From Porticoccus hydrocarbonoclasticus MCTG13d (lineage in GTDB: Bacteria; Pseudomonadota; Gammaproteobacteria; Pseudomonadales; Porticoccaceae), in assembly GCF_000744735.1 (NCBI RefSeq), contig NZ_JQMM01000001.1, forward strand, positions 992,001-1,056,000: a DNA stretch of 64,000 nucleotides. The letters run 5' to 3'. The notes beneath the pieces were generated by a model, which made no database searches, was not told the DNA's origin, and worked only from the letters and a program-made list of their open reading frames with translations. This document shows, one piece after another, positions 1 to 9,190 of this stretch. The translations under genes were made by a program, and so were the position numbers. Numbering within the stretch: the first letter of the stretch is position 1; every line of letters begins with the position of its first letter.

Positions 1-27
1 AGTACCACCATTTCAGGAGACAAATTC

Positions 28-867
28 ATGCCCCAGTGTTCTTTCGATTATCGTGGCAGCGTGGTATTTGTTGCCGGCGGCACCAGTGGTATCAACCTGG
101 GCATTGCCCGGGGTTTTGCGCAGGCCGGTGCGGCTGTTGCCGTACTGAGTCGCTCCCAGGCCAAAGTCGATGCGGCAGTGCTGGCATTGCAGGAATATGG
201 TGGCATCGTACTGGGCTTTGCTGCCGATGTACGCGATGCAGGGCGACTGGAAGTGGTTTTTGGGGAGGCCCACCGCCAACTGGGTTCCATCGACGTGCTG
301 GTCTCCGGTGCGGCGGGCAATTTTTCGGCGGCGGCCAACAGCATGTCCGGCAATGCATTCAAAGCGGTGATGGATATCGATCTGCTGGGGACTTTTCAGG
401 TGCTCCGTTTCTGTTATCCCTACCTGCGGAAACCGGGCGGTTGTGTGATAAATATTTCCGCGCCACAGGCCTTTGTGCCAATGGAAATGCAATCCCATGT
501 CTGCGCCGCCAAAGCGGGTGTCGATATGCTCACTCGCACGACGGCACTGGAGTGGGGGGCGGAAGGCATTCGGGTGAACTCACTGGTGCCGGGCCCTATT
601 GAGGGAACTGAGGGAATGAAGCGACTGTCGCCCCCGGGACCGGGGGGTGCCCGGCAGATAGCAGATTCAGTGCCAATGAAACGGCAGGGCACGGCGGCTG
701 ATATTGCCGCAGCGGCGATGTTTCTCGGTTCTTCTGCCGCGAGCTACATCAGTGGCGCCGTGTTACCGGTGGACGGTGGCTGGAGCCTCGGTGGTGCCGG
801 ACTGATTGGGCAGATCCTGTCGGGCCAGTCCGAAACAGAACGCGGCGAAAAACCTCTCCAACCGTGA
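28..867 (+). CDS. SDR oxidoreductase, 2,4-dienoyl-CoA reductase-like
   Basis: Short-chain dehydrogenase of 279 residues with the N-terminal Rossmann motif GGTSGINLGIA (about residues 17-27) and the C-terminal SDR signature around DGGWSLGG. The stretch after the active site (AAKAGVD, then IRVNSLVPGPIEGTEG) resembles peroxisomal-type 2,4-dienoyl-CoA reductases, which use NADPH to remove the 2,4-diene of polyunsaturated acyl-CoA during beta-oxidation. The usual YxxxK tyrosine is absent: Val158 occupies that position and Lys162 is kept, as is normal in this subfamily. AGGAG lies upstream of the ATG. It converges with dxs, 41 bp away. SDR fold is certain; the substrate is inferred from similarity. 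Confidence 0.85.
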   Translation: MPQCSFDYRGSVVFVAGGTSGINLGIARGFAQAGAAVAVLSRSQAKVDAAVLALQEYGGIVLGFAADVRDAGRLEVVFGEAHRQLGSIDVLVSGAAGNFSAAANSMSGNAFKAVMDIDLLGTFQVLRFCYPYLRKPGGCVINISAPQAFVPMEMQSHVCAAKAGVDMLTRTTALEWGAEGIRVNSLVPGPIEGTEGMKRLSPPGPGGARQIADSVPMKRQGTAADIAAAAMFLGSSAASYISGAVLPVDGGWSLGGAGLIGQILSGQSETERGEKPLQP

Positions 868-908
868 AGCCGTTGCCAGCTTTCGTCGCCAATGCCAGTG
901 GCGTGGTT

Positions 909-2846
909 TCAGGAAGCGGTACCCGACAGATTATTGTTTTTTTGTTGCAGCCGTTGCTGGATGCTGCGCTGGATACCGGCTGCATCAAGCCCGGCCGCCG
1001 CCAATTGCTGCTGATGGCTGCCATGTTCCAGAAATATATCCGGCAGACCCAGGTGCATTACTCCTACCAAAAGGCCCATACAGGCCAGATGTTCGCTGAC
1101 GGCGGCTCCCGCGCCACCTTGGGTAGTATTTTCTTCGAGAGTGACCAGCAGTGTATGTTGTGTGGCTAGCCGGGTTATCAGATCTTTGTCCAGGGGTTTG
1201 ACAAAGCGCATGTCCACTACGGTGGCATCCAGTTGTTCGGCGGCGTCCATGGCTGCAGGTAGCAGGGTGCCAAAGTTCAGTATGGCCACCTGATGGCCTT
1301 TTCGACGGATCAGCCCTTTGCCTATTGGCAGTGCGGTCATCGCCTGCTCAATCGCCGCGCCGGGCCCTGTTCCTCTGGGGTAACGGACCGCAGCCGGGCC
1401 GTTGTGAATATAGCCGGTATAGAGCAACTGACGGGTTTCATTTTCATCAGAGGGGGTCATCACCAGCATGTTCGGGATGCAGCGCAGATAGGTGAGATCA
1501 AAACTGCCGGCATGGGTTGGTCCGTCTTCTCCCACAAGCCCGGCGCGATCAATACCAAAAAGTACATCCAGACCCTGCAGGGCTACATCGTGAATCAGCT
1601 GATCATAGGCGCGCTGCAGAAAAGTGGAGTAGATAGCCACGACGGGCTTGATTCCCTCACAGGCCATCCCGGCGGCCAATGTGACGGCGTGCTGTTCCGC
1701 GATAGCTACATCGTGGAAGCGATTGGCAAAGCGATTGGCAAATTCGACCATCCCAGAGCCTTCGCACATGGCCGGTGTAATCCCTACCAGGCGTGAATCT
1801 TTTTCCGCCATATCACACAGCCAGTTACCGAATACCTGCTGGTATTTGAGTTTTGGCGGATTGACCTTGGCAACGGGTTTTGCGACTGCTATCTGGGGCT
1901 TGGTTTTCGGCTCAATCTTGTTCAGTGCATGATAGCCCACCGGGTCTGCTTCGGCGGGGCCAAATCCCTTGCCCTTGCGGGTAATGGTATGCAACAGGAT
2001 AGGGCCATTCAGGCAGCGCAGATTGTGTAGTGTTTGCACCAGCAGGGGCAGATTATGGCCGTCGATAGGGCCGATGTAATTGAAGCCCAGTTCCTCAAAG
2101 ACAATACCGGGTGCCACCATGGCTTTTAGATGTTCTTCTGTTTTGCGAACAAAGGTGGCCGCTGAGGGTATTGAGCGGAGCACCTTTTTGCCACCTTCGC
2201 GGATGGAGTTATAGAACCGGCTTGACCAGATTTTCGAAAAATAGGTAGCAAGCCCCCCCACATTGTGGGAGATGGACATATTGTTGTCGTTCAGCAACAC
2301 CAGTAGGTCGGCATCGGTGTGGGCGGCATGATTGAGTGCCTCGAAAGCCATGCCTGCGGTCATGGCTCCGTCCCCGATTACTGCCACCGCCTTGCGTTTC
2401 TCACCATTGAGGGCAGAACCCAGCGCCATCCCCAGGGCGGCGCTGATGGATGTGCTGGAATGACCGCCACCGAAGGTGTCATATTCACTCTCCGACCGTT
2501 TTGGGAATGCCGAGAGGCCTTCCATCTGCCGGATATGGAGCATCAGGTCGCGTCGGCTGGTCAGTATTTTATGGGGGTAGGCTTGGTGGCCAACATCCCA
2601 TACCAGACGGTCATGGGGCGTGTTGTATACATAATGCAGGGCAATGGTCAGCTCGACGGTTCCCAGGCCAGCACCGAAATGGCCGCCGCTTTTCCCAACA
2701 CTGTAAAGCAGGTAGGCGCGCAATTCATTTGCGAGCTCCGGCAGCTGCTCCGGTTCCAGTTCGCGGAGATGAAAGGGCTGATCGATGGTGTCCAGCAGCG
2801 GGGTTTCCGGACGAACCAGTGGTATGTCATCAAAGGTCTTTGGCAT
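909..2846 (-). CDS. dxs: 1-deoxy-D-xylulose-5-phosphate synthase
   Basis: The 645-residue protein has the normal length and layout of DXS: an N-terminal thiamine-diphosphate domain ([15 protein letters not shown] near residue 55, [17 protein letters not shown] near residue 160), a central transketolase pyrimidine-binding domain ([15 protein letters not shown]) and a C-terminal transketolase domain. It condenses pyruvate with glyceraldehyde 3-phosphate to DXP, the first step of the non-mevalonate isoprenoid pathway, in the cytosol. It is the last gene of the xseB-ispA-dxs operon, 89 bp downstream of ispA, the standard gammaproteobacterial order. Confidence 0.97.
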   Translation of the reverse strand: MPKTFDDIPLVRPETPLLDTIDQPFHLRELEPEQLPELANELRAYLLYSVGKSGGHFGAGLGTVELTIALHYVYNTPHDRLVWDVGHQAYPHKILTSRRDLMLHIRQMEGLSAFPKRSESEYDTFGGGHSSTSISAALGMALGSALNGEKRKAVAVIGDGAMTAGMAFEALNHAAHTDADLLVLLNDNNMSISHNVGGLATYFSKIWSSRFYNSIREGGKKVLRSIPSAATFVRKTEEHLKAMVAPGIVFEELGFNYIGPIDGHNLPLLVQTLHNLRCLNGPILLHTITRKGKGFGPAEADPVGYHALNKIEPKTKPQIAVAKPVAKVNPPKLKYQQVFGNWLCDMAEKDSRLVGITPAMCEGSGMVEFANRFANRFHDVAIAEQHAVTLAAGMACEGIKPVVAIYSTFLQRAYDQLIHDVALQGLDVLFGIDRAGLVGEDGPTHAGSFDLTYLRCIPNMLVMTPSDENETRQLLYTGYIHNGPAAVRYPRGTGPGAAIEQAMTALPIGKGLIRRKGHQVAILNFGTLLPAAMDAAEQLDATVVDMRFVKPLDKDLITRLATQHTLLVTLEENTTQGGAGAAVSEHLACMGLLVGVMHLGLPDIFLEHGSHQQQLAAAGLDAAGIQRSIQQRLQQKNNNLSGTAS

Positions 2847-2935
2847 GCAAGATCAATTCTGGGTAAAGGGTGCAATCTTACACCAAAAAGTCGTGTGAAA
2901 CGTCCCCACCTTACCGAGGTCAATAGCCCTGTACG

Positions 2936-3826
2936 TTAGTATTCCCTTTTGACGATATAGTTTGCTATGGCGCGAAGCTGGTCTGCGCGCTCATCGAAAC
3001 TGGCCAGTGCGGATAGTGACTTGCCGTGAAGCTCGGCGGCTTTTTGTCGGGCGCCATCAATGCCCAGTAGAGATAGATACGTGGGTTTGTTGCGGGCCTG
3101 GTCTGATCCCTGTTGTTTTCCAAGCACAGCGGTATCGGTTGTGACATCGAGAATATCATCCTGTACCTGAAACGCGAGACCGATTGCTTCGCCATAATCT
3201 TTCAGCGCACCGAGCTGCCCTTCCGAGGCACCGGCTGTCATCCCCCCCATCATGACACTGGCGGAAATCATGGCGCCTGTCTTGTGGCGGTGCATATGTT
3301 CCAGTTGCGGGAGTGTGAGCGTTTGGTTGACGGCAGCCATATCGATGGCCTGACCGTAAACCATGCCATCGATGCCAGCTGCTTTGGTCAGCATCGCGAG
3401 TAAGCGCAGCGTTGTCTGTGGGGGCAACTGCTGTGCCTCGAGGAGCTGTTCAAATGCGAGTGCTTGCAGGCCGTCGCCAGCCAGAATCGCTGTGGCCTCG
3501 TCGAAGGCAATATGGCAGGTGGGCTTGCCACGACGCAAATCATCGTTGTCCATGGCGGGAAGATCATCGTGAATCAGGGAATAGGCGTGAATCATTTCCA
3601 GTGCCGCCGCTACCCGGTCGGTGGAAGGATTGATTTCACCCACTGCATTGGCCGCAGCGTAGGCCAGTAGAGGACGAATGCGTTTGCCACCGTTGAACAG
3701 ACTGTAGCGAATTGCCTCGAAAAGGGTGGTTTCTCCCTGGCCGGCAATGGGGAGTATGGCATTGAGATGTTGATCAATTCGCTGCTGCGACTGCTGCTGA
3801 AAGTCTGCAAAAGAAAGGGTGTCCAT
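2936..3826 (-). CDS. ispA: (2E,6E)-farnesyl diphosphate synthase
   Basis: Short-chain trans-prenyltransferase of 296 residues. It has the GGKRIRPLL motif, the first aspartate-rich motif DDLPAMDNDD and the second QDDILD, which bind the Mg-diphosphate groups of the substrates. It adds two isopentenyl diphosphates to DMAPP to give farnesyl diphosphate for quinones and undecaprenyl phosphate. The start codon overlaps the xseB stop codon by one base (TGATG), so the two are probably translationally coupled. The next gene, dxs, supplies the precursor pathway. Confidence 0.95.
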   Translation of the reverse strand: MDTLSFADFQQQSQQRIDQHLNAILPIAGQGETTLFEAIRYSLFNGGKRIRPLLAYAAANAVGEINPSTDRVAAALEMIHAYSLIHDDLPAMDNDDLRRGKPTCHIAFDEATAILAGDGLQALAFEQLLEAQQLPPQTTLRLLAMLTKAAGIDGMVYGQAIDMAAVNQTLTLPQLEHMHRHKTGAMISASVMMGGMTAGASEGQLGALKDYGEAIGLAFQVQDDILDVTTDTAVLGKQQGSDQARNKPTYLSLLGIDGARQKAAELHGKSLSALASFDERADQLRAIANYIVKREY

Positions 3827-4059
3827 CAGCCGCTCTCAGGATCAAAGACCTTGGGTTCAGAGGATCCGCTAGTCAGCATATCGACTTTAAGCTGGGCATC
3901 CTTGAGTGCCTGCTGGCATTCGCGGGTTATTTTAATGCCTGCTTCAAAGGCTTTGAGTGAGTCCTCCAGACTTAGAGTCCCCTTTTCCATGTCGTTGACC
4001 AGTTCTTCAAGCTGGTGCAGTTTTTCCTCAAAATCCAATGGTTTTTTGCGGCTGGCCAC
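3826..4059 (-). CDS. xseB: Exodeoxyribonuclease VII small subunit
   Basis: The 77-residue protein matches XseB in size and pattern: FEEKLHQLEELVNDMEKGTLSLEDSLKAFEAGI, written here in two overlapping parts FEEKLHQLEELVNDME and KGTLSLEDSLKAFEAGI, forms the characteristic helical hairpin. It partners XseA (not in this window) in degrading single-stranded DNA to oligonucleotides. The start is GTG (M/V-A-S-R-K). It is the first gene of the operon with ispA and dxs. No strong promoter could be assigned upstream; GGTCAA at 4109-4114 (TTGACC on the minus strand) is the best -35 candidate. Confidence 0.93.
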   Translation of the reverse strand: MASRKKPLDFEEKLHQLEELVNDMEKGTLSLEDSLKAFEAGIKITRECQQALKDAQLKVDMLTSGSSEPKVFDPESG

Positions 4060-4220
4060 GTTTTACGCTCCAAAAATCAAGCTGCAACACTAACCGAGCC
4101 AGGTGAAGTGGTCAATTCTGTGAGCTCACATCTGTAATCTTTTTCCTACAAAAAAAACAGAAAAATACCAATGGTGGCGGCATTGGAAAGAGTAGATAGT
4201 AATGTGGCATGGACGCTGTG

Positions 4221-4234
4221 ACACATGGATGTGT
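4221..4234. repeat. Perfect 14-bp inverted repeat
   Basis: ACACAT-GG-ATGTGT lies in the 531-bp spacer between xseB and the HNH gene. Its size suits a dimeric repressor or a small hairpin. No regulator can be assigned. Confidence 0.4.
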
Positions 4235-4239
4235 AACGC

Positions 4240-4352
4240 AATGACCAAGGAAAAACATGGATGTTAGGTTATTCTGTGGTTTCCAGATGGAAGCCACAAT
4301 TTCCTGTACTGCCCCTAAAGCCCTGATATCTCCTGTATCAGGGCTTTATTTT
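4240..4352 (+). ncRNA. Candidate small RNA A (structured spacer with terminator)
   Basis: No protein-coding gene is convincing here. The plus strand carries a 10-bp stem at 4275-4298 (TGTGGTTTCC, loop AGAT, GGAAGCCACA, one G-U pair), followed directly by a perfect rho-independent terminator. Two hairpins ending in a U tract with no upstream coding gene on this strand is the layout of a bacterial sRNA. The 5' end is not defined because no clear promoter was found, so the start given is a guess. Confidence 0.35.
4317..4352 (+). terminator. Rho-independent terminator
   Basis: A perfect 12-bp stem, AAAGCCCTGATA pairing with TATCAGGGCTTT across a 7-base loop, followed by ATTTTTTA. It cannot serve the minus-strand xseB operon, whose transcription starts here and runs leftward. 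Confidence 0.8.
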
Positions 4353-4359
4353 TTATCTG

Positions 4360-4387
4360 TTGACAGTGTTTTCTCCGGGTTTATTAT
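4360..4387 (+). promoter_or_regulatory. Strong sigma-70-type promoter candidate
   Basis: A perfect -35 box TTGACA (4360-4365), a 16-bp spacer and TATTAT (4382-4387). It starts immediately after the terminator of candidate A and reads toward a second terminator at 4520-4547 and the HNH gene at 4591. Confidence 0.6.
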
Positions 4388-4393
4388 TGCTGA

Positions 4394-4547
4394 AGTTGTA
4401 CCTCGCAGGAGCAATAGGCCTTCAGTTGCAGCAATGAGCCCAAAGCAGTGTGCCGCCCCAAAAAAATACCCGTGATGCTGCGGTGGGTATGCTTTATGCC
4501 TTTTTGCCCTGATTCTCAGGCCCCGTTCGTTCTTGACGGGGCTTTTT
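4394..4547 (+). ncRNA. Candidate small RNA B, about 150 nt
   Basis: The boundaries are set by the promoter at 4360-4387 and the terminator at 4520-4547. The interval has no convincing ORF but has potential stems: CTGAAG ... CTTCAG near its 5' end and ATACCC ... GGGTAT near 4467-4491. It does not contain the signal-recognition-particle RNA signature. The alternative is simply a leader of the HNH gene with an attenuating terminator. Confidence 0.4.
4520..4547 (+). terminator. Rho-independent terminator
   Basis: A 7-bp G/C stem, GCCCCGT and ACGGGGC, with a 9-base loop and TTTTT. It lies 44 bp upstream of the HNH gene start. Confidence 0.75.
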
Positions 4548-4590
4548 GCATTCTGGAAAGACGGTCTGCAGCTACTTCTGGAATTGAGCA

Positions 4591-5166
4591 GTGGTGGTCG
4601 GCGTGATACAACCGAGGATTTTACGACTCAATCAGGCAGGCCAGCCTATCGAATGGCTGGATTGGCAGGAAGCCGTGTGCCTGTTTGCCAGGGAGCTTGT
4701 TGTCTGGACGTTGGGTGATGTGGTCAAAAAAGTTCATGGAGGTTATAGCCGCCATACCGGAGAACAGACCCGTATGGTATTGCCCAGTATCATTGCCTGT
4801 ACCGGTGAGCAGTTGGCGCGTCCACAGACACGGCACCCGCTGAGCAATCCTGCACTGTTTGCCCGCGATGGTTATTTGTGCATGTACTGTGCCCGTCCCT
4901 TTGAGAGCAATGCGCTCACACGTGATCACATCGTGCCCACTTCCAGGGGTGGGGAGGATCGTTGGGAGAACGTGGTTGCCGCCTGTCGCCGTTGTAACCA
5001 GCACAAAGCTGATCGTCTGCTCGATGAATTAAATATGCAGCTGGTCGCTCTGCCGTTCAGGCCCAACAACGCAGAATATCTGGCACTGATTAACTCCAGG
5101 CGGATATTGGGGGATCAGATGGAATTTTTGCGGAGCCAGTTTTCCAGAAATTCGAGGCTGTTGTAG
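4591..5166 (+). CDS. HNH endonuclease family protein
   Basis: The 191-residue protein contains a full HNH module in its second half: a CxxC pair (LCMYCARPF), RDHIVPTSRGGEDRWENVV, then CRRCNQHKADR. These form the beta-beta-alpha-metal nuclease fold with a structural zinc. The N-terminal part (RILRLNQAGQPIEWLDWQ) is typical of stand-alone chromosomal HNH proteins of proteobacteria whose role is unknown. The start is GTG and alternatives exist nearby. It is probably single-gene; a strong promoter and an intervening terminator lie upstream. Confidence 0.82.
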   Translation: MVVGVIQPRILRLNQAGQPIEWLDWQEAVCLFARELVVWTLGDVVKKVHGGYSRHTGEQTRMVLPSIIACTGEQLARPQTRHPLSNPALFARDGYLCMYCARPFESNALTRDHIVPTSRGGEDRWENVVAACRRCNQHKADRLLDELNMQLVALPFRPNNAEYLALINSRRILGDQMEFLRSQFSRNSRLL

Positions 5167-5280
5167 TCTATTTGTTCGACACTTCCCGGCGATCCTACAG
5201 TTTAACAGGCGTCACATTTTGCCAATTCCATGCTAGCCTCTTGCCCCGAAAGCCATTAACCCATTGTTGAGGATCATTGA

Positions 5281-6048
5281 ATGGAGCTCGGAATTGCCGG
5301 AAAAACGGCGTTGGTTTGTGCCGCCAGTAAAGGGCTGGGTAAAGGGTGTGCGATGGCCTTGGCAGCGGAGGGCGCCAAGCTGGTAATCATGGCGAGGCAG
5401 GCCGGTACGCTGGCAGCAACCGCTGAGGCGATCCGGGTAGCCACGGGCGCCGAGGTGACCACGGTGGTAGGTGACATTACGACGGAGGCGGGTCGGGATG
5501 CGGTCCTTATCGCCTGCCCTGCACCGGATATTCTGGTGAATAATGCCGGGGGGCCGCCGCCGGGAGATTTCCGCAACTGGGGGCAGAAAGAATGGTTCGA
5601 AGCGGTCAATGGCAATATGTATAGCCCGATTGATATGATTCGCCGCACCCTGGATGGCATGATCGAACGACGGTTTGGGCGGATTATCAATATCACCAGT
5701 GCTGCGGTAAAGCAGCCGTTTGAACCACTGGGGTTGTCCAACGGCGCCCGTTCGGGGTTGACCGGTTTTGTGGCCGGGATTTCCCGGGACCCGGCGCGCT
5801 TTAATGTGACCATCAATAATTTATTACCGGGACTCTTTGATACCGAGCGAGGTCATGGCGCCGCCACACTGATCGGTGAGAGCCGGGGGCTTTCTGCCCG
5901 GGACATTATCGCCGGTCTGCCGGCCGGCCGGTTGGGCATGATCGAGGAATTTGGTGCCACCTGTGCATTTCTTTGCAGCCAACAGGCAGCCTACATCACC
6001 GGCCAGAATATCCTGATTGATGGCGGCAACTACCGAGGCACTTTCTGA
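5281..6048 (+). CDS. Atypical SDR oxidoreductase lacking the YxxxK dyad
   Basis: The 255-residue SDR has a good cofactor motif (CAASKGLGKG, residues 13-22), NNAGG near residue 87 and the C-terminal IDGGNYRGTF. In the active site Ser153-N-G-A-Arg157 stands where Tyr-xxx-Lys is expected (LGLSNGARSGLTGF). This substitution is the hallmark of a conserved proteobacterial group often labelled 3-oxoacyl-ACP reductase-like, so it is not a sequencing error. The substrate is unknown and catalysis by the canonical mechanism is doubtful. It converges with the NSS transporter gene, 9 bp away. Confidence 0.8.
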   Translation: MELGIAGKTALVCAASKGLGKGCAMALAAEGAKLVIMARQAGTLAATAEAIRVATGAEVTTVVGDITTEAGRDAVLIACPAPDILVNNAGGPPPGDFRNWGQKEWFEAVNGNMYSPIDMIRRTLDGMIERRFGRIINITSAAVKQPFEPLGLSNGARSGLTGFVAGISRDPARFNVTINNLLPGLFDTERGHGAATLIGESRGLSARDIIAGLPAGRLGMIEEFGATCAFLCSQQAAYITGQNILIDGGNYRGTF

Positions 6049-6057
6049 GGCGCAGTG

Positions 6058-7407
6058 CTAGTTCATCAGGCTCTGTGCCAGTACCATCAGTATCAGTGCT
6101 GGGCAGCAGAATTTTGCGTAGCCGGGCCAGATTCGCCAGAACAGACTGTGCTGTACATCGGGCAGACCTCGGCGAATTTCCTCCAGAACCTGGTCCCTGC
6201 GCCAGACCCAGGTGGCGAAAACACATAACATCAGTCCCAGCAGGGGCTGGCTGTAGCGGGTGGTGAGGGTCACGACGACCGCAAACAGAGTGTCAAAATT
6301 CATCACGATCACCGTGCTGATGGCAAAGACTATCGCGCCGGACAGCCAGGTGGCCATAGGGCGACTGGCAACATGTTGTTCGAGAGTGTAGGAAACGGGC
6401 ACTTCAAGCATGGAAATCGATGATGTGAGCGCTGCGATAGATAGCAGGGTAAAGAACAGCAAAGCAACCACAGTACCGCCAGCCATAGTTTGAAACAGAG
6501 CGGGTAGTGTTTGAAAAATCAGGTCTGGCCCGGCCATCAACGTCCCCTGAGCCGTATAGATTTCCACCCCCTGATGCCGGGCGACAAACATTGCTGGCAG
6601 TACAAGCAGACCCGCCAGAAAGGCCACGGATGAATCCAGTGCCGTGACAATGGCGCCCATGGCGGGAAGGTTGTCGTCTGGCCTGAGATACGAGCCGTAG
6701 ATCAGCATGGTGCCGACTCCGAGTGACAGGGAAAAGAAAGCCTGGCCGAGGGCGCTGAGGATCAATTTTGGATCACCGATGCGGCTGAAATCCGGGATCA
6801 GGTAGAGTTTGAGCCCATCGACTGCGCCGGGCTGGGTGAGCACATAAACGATCAGAAAAACCATCATTGCCAGCAGAGCCGGCATTAACCGACATGACCA
6901 TTTTTCGATGCCGTGCTCAACGCCGGAACTGATAACCGCGCAGGTAACAACCAGAAAAATCGCGCAGAACAGTAGGTTTCTGGGTGCGCTGAAAGCAGTG
7001 AGCCAGTTGGCCAATCCCGGCAGTCCGCTGAGGTTGACCATCGGTTCCAGCAGATAGGCGAGCATCCAGCCGGCCACAATGCTGTAAAAGCTGAGGATCA
7101 GCGCGGCGACAATAATGCCGTAAAAACCCGTCAGTTTTCCCAGCAATCTGGCGTTTTTTCCAGGAGATATGATTTGCAGTGCAGAAACCATATTGGCGCG
7201 GGTATGACGACCGATAATCAATTCGGCCATGAGTGCCGGGTAGGCCAGGCAAAACGCCAGCAGGAAATACACCAGTACAAAGGCACCGCCGCCATTCTCG
7301 GCGGCATTGGTGGGAAATCCCCAGATATTCCCCAACCCCACTGCCGACCCCGAGGCCGCCAGAATAAAGCCAATACGGGATGAGAACTGCCCGCGGGGGG
7401 AAGACAT
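6058..7407 (-). CDS. Sodium-dependent transporter, NSS/SNF family
   Basis: Hydrophobic protein of about 449 residues beginning with the family signature of TM1, GSAVGLGNIWGFP, followed by NGGGAFVLVYFLLAF. Both belong to the LeuT-fold neurotransmitter:sodium symporters that import amino acids or related amines with Na+. About eleven membrane segments can be traced. The ATG at 7407 was preferred over a GTG three codons upstream. The substrate cannot be predicted. A second, different NSS protein occurs at 54028. Confidence 0.9.
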   Translation of the reverse strand: MSSPRGQFSSRIGFILAASGSAVGLGNIWGFPTNAAENGGGAFVLVYFLLAFCLAYPALMAELIIGRHTRANMVSALQIISPGKNARLLGKLTGFYGIIVAALILSFYSIVAGWMLAYLLEPMVNLSGLPGLANWLTAFSAPRNLLFCAIFLVVTCAVISSGVEHGIEKWSCRLMPALLAMMVFLIVYVLTQPGAVDGLKLYLIPDFSRIGDPKLILSALGQAFFSLSLGVGTMLIYGSYLRPDDNLPAMGAIVTALDSSVAFLAGLLVLPAMFVARHQGVEIYTAQGTLMAGPDLIFQTLPALFQTMAGGTVVALLFFTLLSIAALTSSISMLEVPVSYTLEQHVASRPMATWLSGAIVFAISTVIVMNFDTLFAVVVTLTTRYSQPLLGLMLCVFATWVWRRDQVLEEIRRGLPDVQHSLFWRIWPGYAKFCCPALILMVLAQSLMN

Positions 7408-7467
7408 GGCAATCACTCGTGTTGAGCGTTGAGTTCTGACGACCGAAGTTGCCGTCTTGCTGGGATG

Positions 7468-8475
7468 TTAGTCATTCAGCAGCACTATTTTACCGGTGTG
7501 TGAAAACCCTTCCATCCGTTGATGGGCCGCGACCGCGTCCTCCAGCGCCATCACCCGATCAATAACAGGCAGGATCCGGTGTGCTGTCACAAAGTCGATC
7601 ATGGCGGCAAACTCTGCATTGCTGCCCATGGTCGTACCCTGTATACGGATTTGTCGGAAGAAAAGTTTAGCCAGTTCCAACCCTTTGGCCGGGTTGCCAA
7701 GGGTGGCACCAAAGAAGACCAGTCGCCCACCGGGTAACAAACTATCCAGCAGGCTGTTGAGCGCGTCGCCGCCAGCGCTGTCGATCACTGTGTGAAAGCC
7801 GCCGGATTGTTGCCGAAGTTTTTTATAGCACGCTGGATCCCGGTAATTTTCGCCACCGGTTACCCCCATGACTTTGGCGTGAGCCAGCTTCTCATTGCTG
7901 CCACTGCTGACATAGACTTCGGCGCCGAGATTAAGGCACCAGAGAACGGCAAAGGTCGAAACACCGCTGCCGGCACCGGTAATCAATACCCGATGACCGG
8001 GCTGTACATCTCCCTGGGTGGTAACGGCACGCCAGGCAGTCAGTCCCGCCAGCGGAATAGCGGCTGCCTGTGGCCAGTCGAGGTGGGCAGGTTTTGGGTA
8101 AACATCGCTCGCCGCAACACAGATGTATTCGGCGAAAGTGCCCTGGTCCGGCATACCCAATACCCGAAAATCCGGGCCGTAGTGGCGCTGTTCCGGGCCC
8201 CAGTTTTTGGCAGGGTATATCACCACCTGCTGTCCCAACAGCTCGTTCTGGACACCCTCCCCCAGTTCATCGATAACCCCTGCACCGTCAGAGCCGGGAA
8301 CACAGGGTAACTCTATTTTTGGGTACTTACCCTGTGTGATCCAGAGGTCGCGGCGGTTCAGCGCACTGGCAGCCAGTTTTACACTTACTTCACCCGGCCC
8401 AGGGGCTTTTCGTTCAATGTCACGCAGCGTCAGCTTTTCAGGTCCACCAAGACTGTCGAGTACCACTGCCTTCAT
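7468..8475 (-). CDS. NADPH:quinone oxidoreductase-like MDR (YogA type)
   Basis: Medium-chain dehydrogenase/reductase of about 335 residues. The N-terminal GroES-like half contains SALNRRDLWITQGKYPKI and PGSDGAGVIDELGEGV. The Rossmann half has VLITGAGSGVSTFAVLW near residue 165. The NRRDLW motif matches YogA-like zinc-type alcohol dehydrogenase relatives. The start MKAVVLDSLGG was chosen over a longer frame because GGAGAG precedes it and homologues start there. The substrate is unknown. Confidence 0.85.
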   Translation of the reverse strand: MKAVVLDSLGGPEKLTLRDIERKAPGPGEVSVKLAASALNRRDLWITQGKYPKIELPCVPGSDGAGVIDELGEGVQNELLGQQVVIYPAKNWGPEQRHYGPDFRVLGMPDQGTFAEYICVAASDVYPKPAHLDWPQAAAIPLAGLTAWRAVTTQGDVQPGHRVLITGAGSGVSTFAVLWCLNLGAEVYVSSGSNEKLAHAKVMGVTGGENYRDPACYKKLRQQSGGFHTVIDSAGGDALNSLLDSLLPGGRLVFFGATLGNPAKGLELAKLFFRQIRIQGTTMGSNAEFAAMIDFVTAHRILPVIDRVMALEDAVAAHQRMEGFSHTGKIVLLND

Positions 8476-8690
8476 GTTAGCTCTCCATTGTTCGCAGGCG
8501 AAAACAGATCCCTGATCGGTAATCGCGTTGCCTGCGATTTTGACCATGGATACCGACTACACCGCATTGATACTAACATGTCATTATGGGCAGGGAGTGT
8601 AAACAGTTGTGACAGTCATCCTGACTGATTTGCAGGTCGGATGGTTAAGAAATCGAGTCATATCGCAATACTTAAAAAAGGGGAATAGTG

Positions 8691-9110
8691 ATGTATAAAA
8701 ATATTCTGGTTCCGACGGATTTGACGGATAAAAATGAGCCCGCTATCCGGGAAGCACTGTCGATGGCTTTCCAGTCCGGCGGCCAGCTACACCTGCTACA
8801 TGTGCTGGAGAAGCTGGGTGGTGAAACCGATGGAGAGCTGGAAGCTTTTTACCAGAAGCTTGCCAGTCAGGCCGACGAAACCCTGACGCGTTGGCAGCAA
8901 CATTTTCAGTCAGAGTTTCCCGGCGTGCCAATCGAGAAATTGATAGCAGTGGGTAAGCGCGCCCCCGAAATCATCCATTATTGTAGAGAAGTGAAGATAG
9001 ACCTGATTGTGATGGCGGCCCGAATCATCAAGCCGGAACAGCAGTCTTTTGGCACCCTGAGCCATCAAGTCGCCCTGTTCGCGCCAGTATCCGTATTGAT
9101 GGTTCGCTGA
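8691..9110 (+). CDS. Universal stress protein, UspA family
   Basis: A 139-residue single Usp domain: MYKNILVPTDLTDKNEPAI at the start, a conserved LLHVLE strand, and a C-terminal IDLIVMAARI followed by SHQVALFAPVSVLMVR. The usual ATP-binding GxxGxxxxG loop is degenerate here (AARIIKPEQQSFGTLSHQ), so nucleotide binding is uncertain. The ATG preceded by AAGGGGA was chosen over a GTG one codon upstream. It sits directly before the heat-shock gene ibpA but has its own transcription unit. Confidence 0.88.
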   Translation: MYKNILVPTDLTDKNEPAIREALSMAFQSGGQLHLLHVLEKLGGETDGELEAFYQKLASQADETLTRWQQHFQSEFPGVPIEKLIAVGKRAPEIIHYCREVKIDLIVMAARIIKPEQQSFGTLSHQVALFAPVSVLMVR

Positions 9111-9160
9111 AACGCCTTTTGCGTCCTTCTTGTGTTCAGGGAGAGCCAGCCACAGCGACC

Positions 9161-9189
9161 CTTGAAATTCAGATTGCCGTACCTACATA
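9161..9189 (+). promoter_or_regulatory. Sigma-32 heat-shock promoter of ibpA
   Basis: CTTGAAA (9161-9167), a 14-bp spacer and CCTACATA (9182-9189) fit the RpoH consensus CTTGAAA-N13-17-CCCCATNT. The predicted transcript starts near 9196, exactly at the first hairpin of the thermometer leader. Confidence 0.75.
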
Positions 9190-9190
9190 A

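Noticed and set aside
2847-2935. Thiamine or other riboswitch before dxs
   Set aside because: The 89-bp spacer is too short and has none of the conserved riboswitch motifs; dxs is inside an operon.
4360-4547. Signal recognition particle RNA gene
   Set aside because: The conserved GGAAGCAGCCAAGGCA-like loop is absent; size and terminator alone are not enough.
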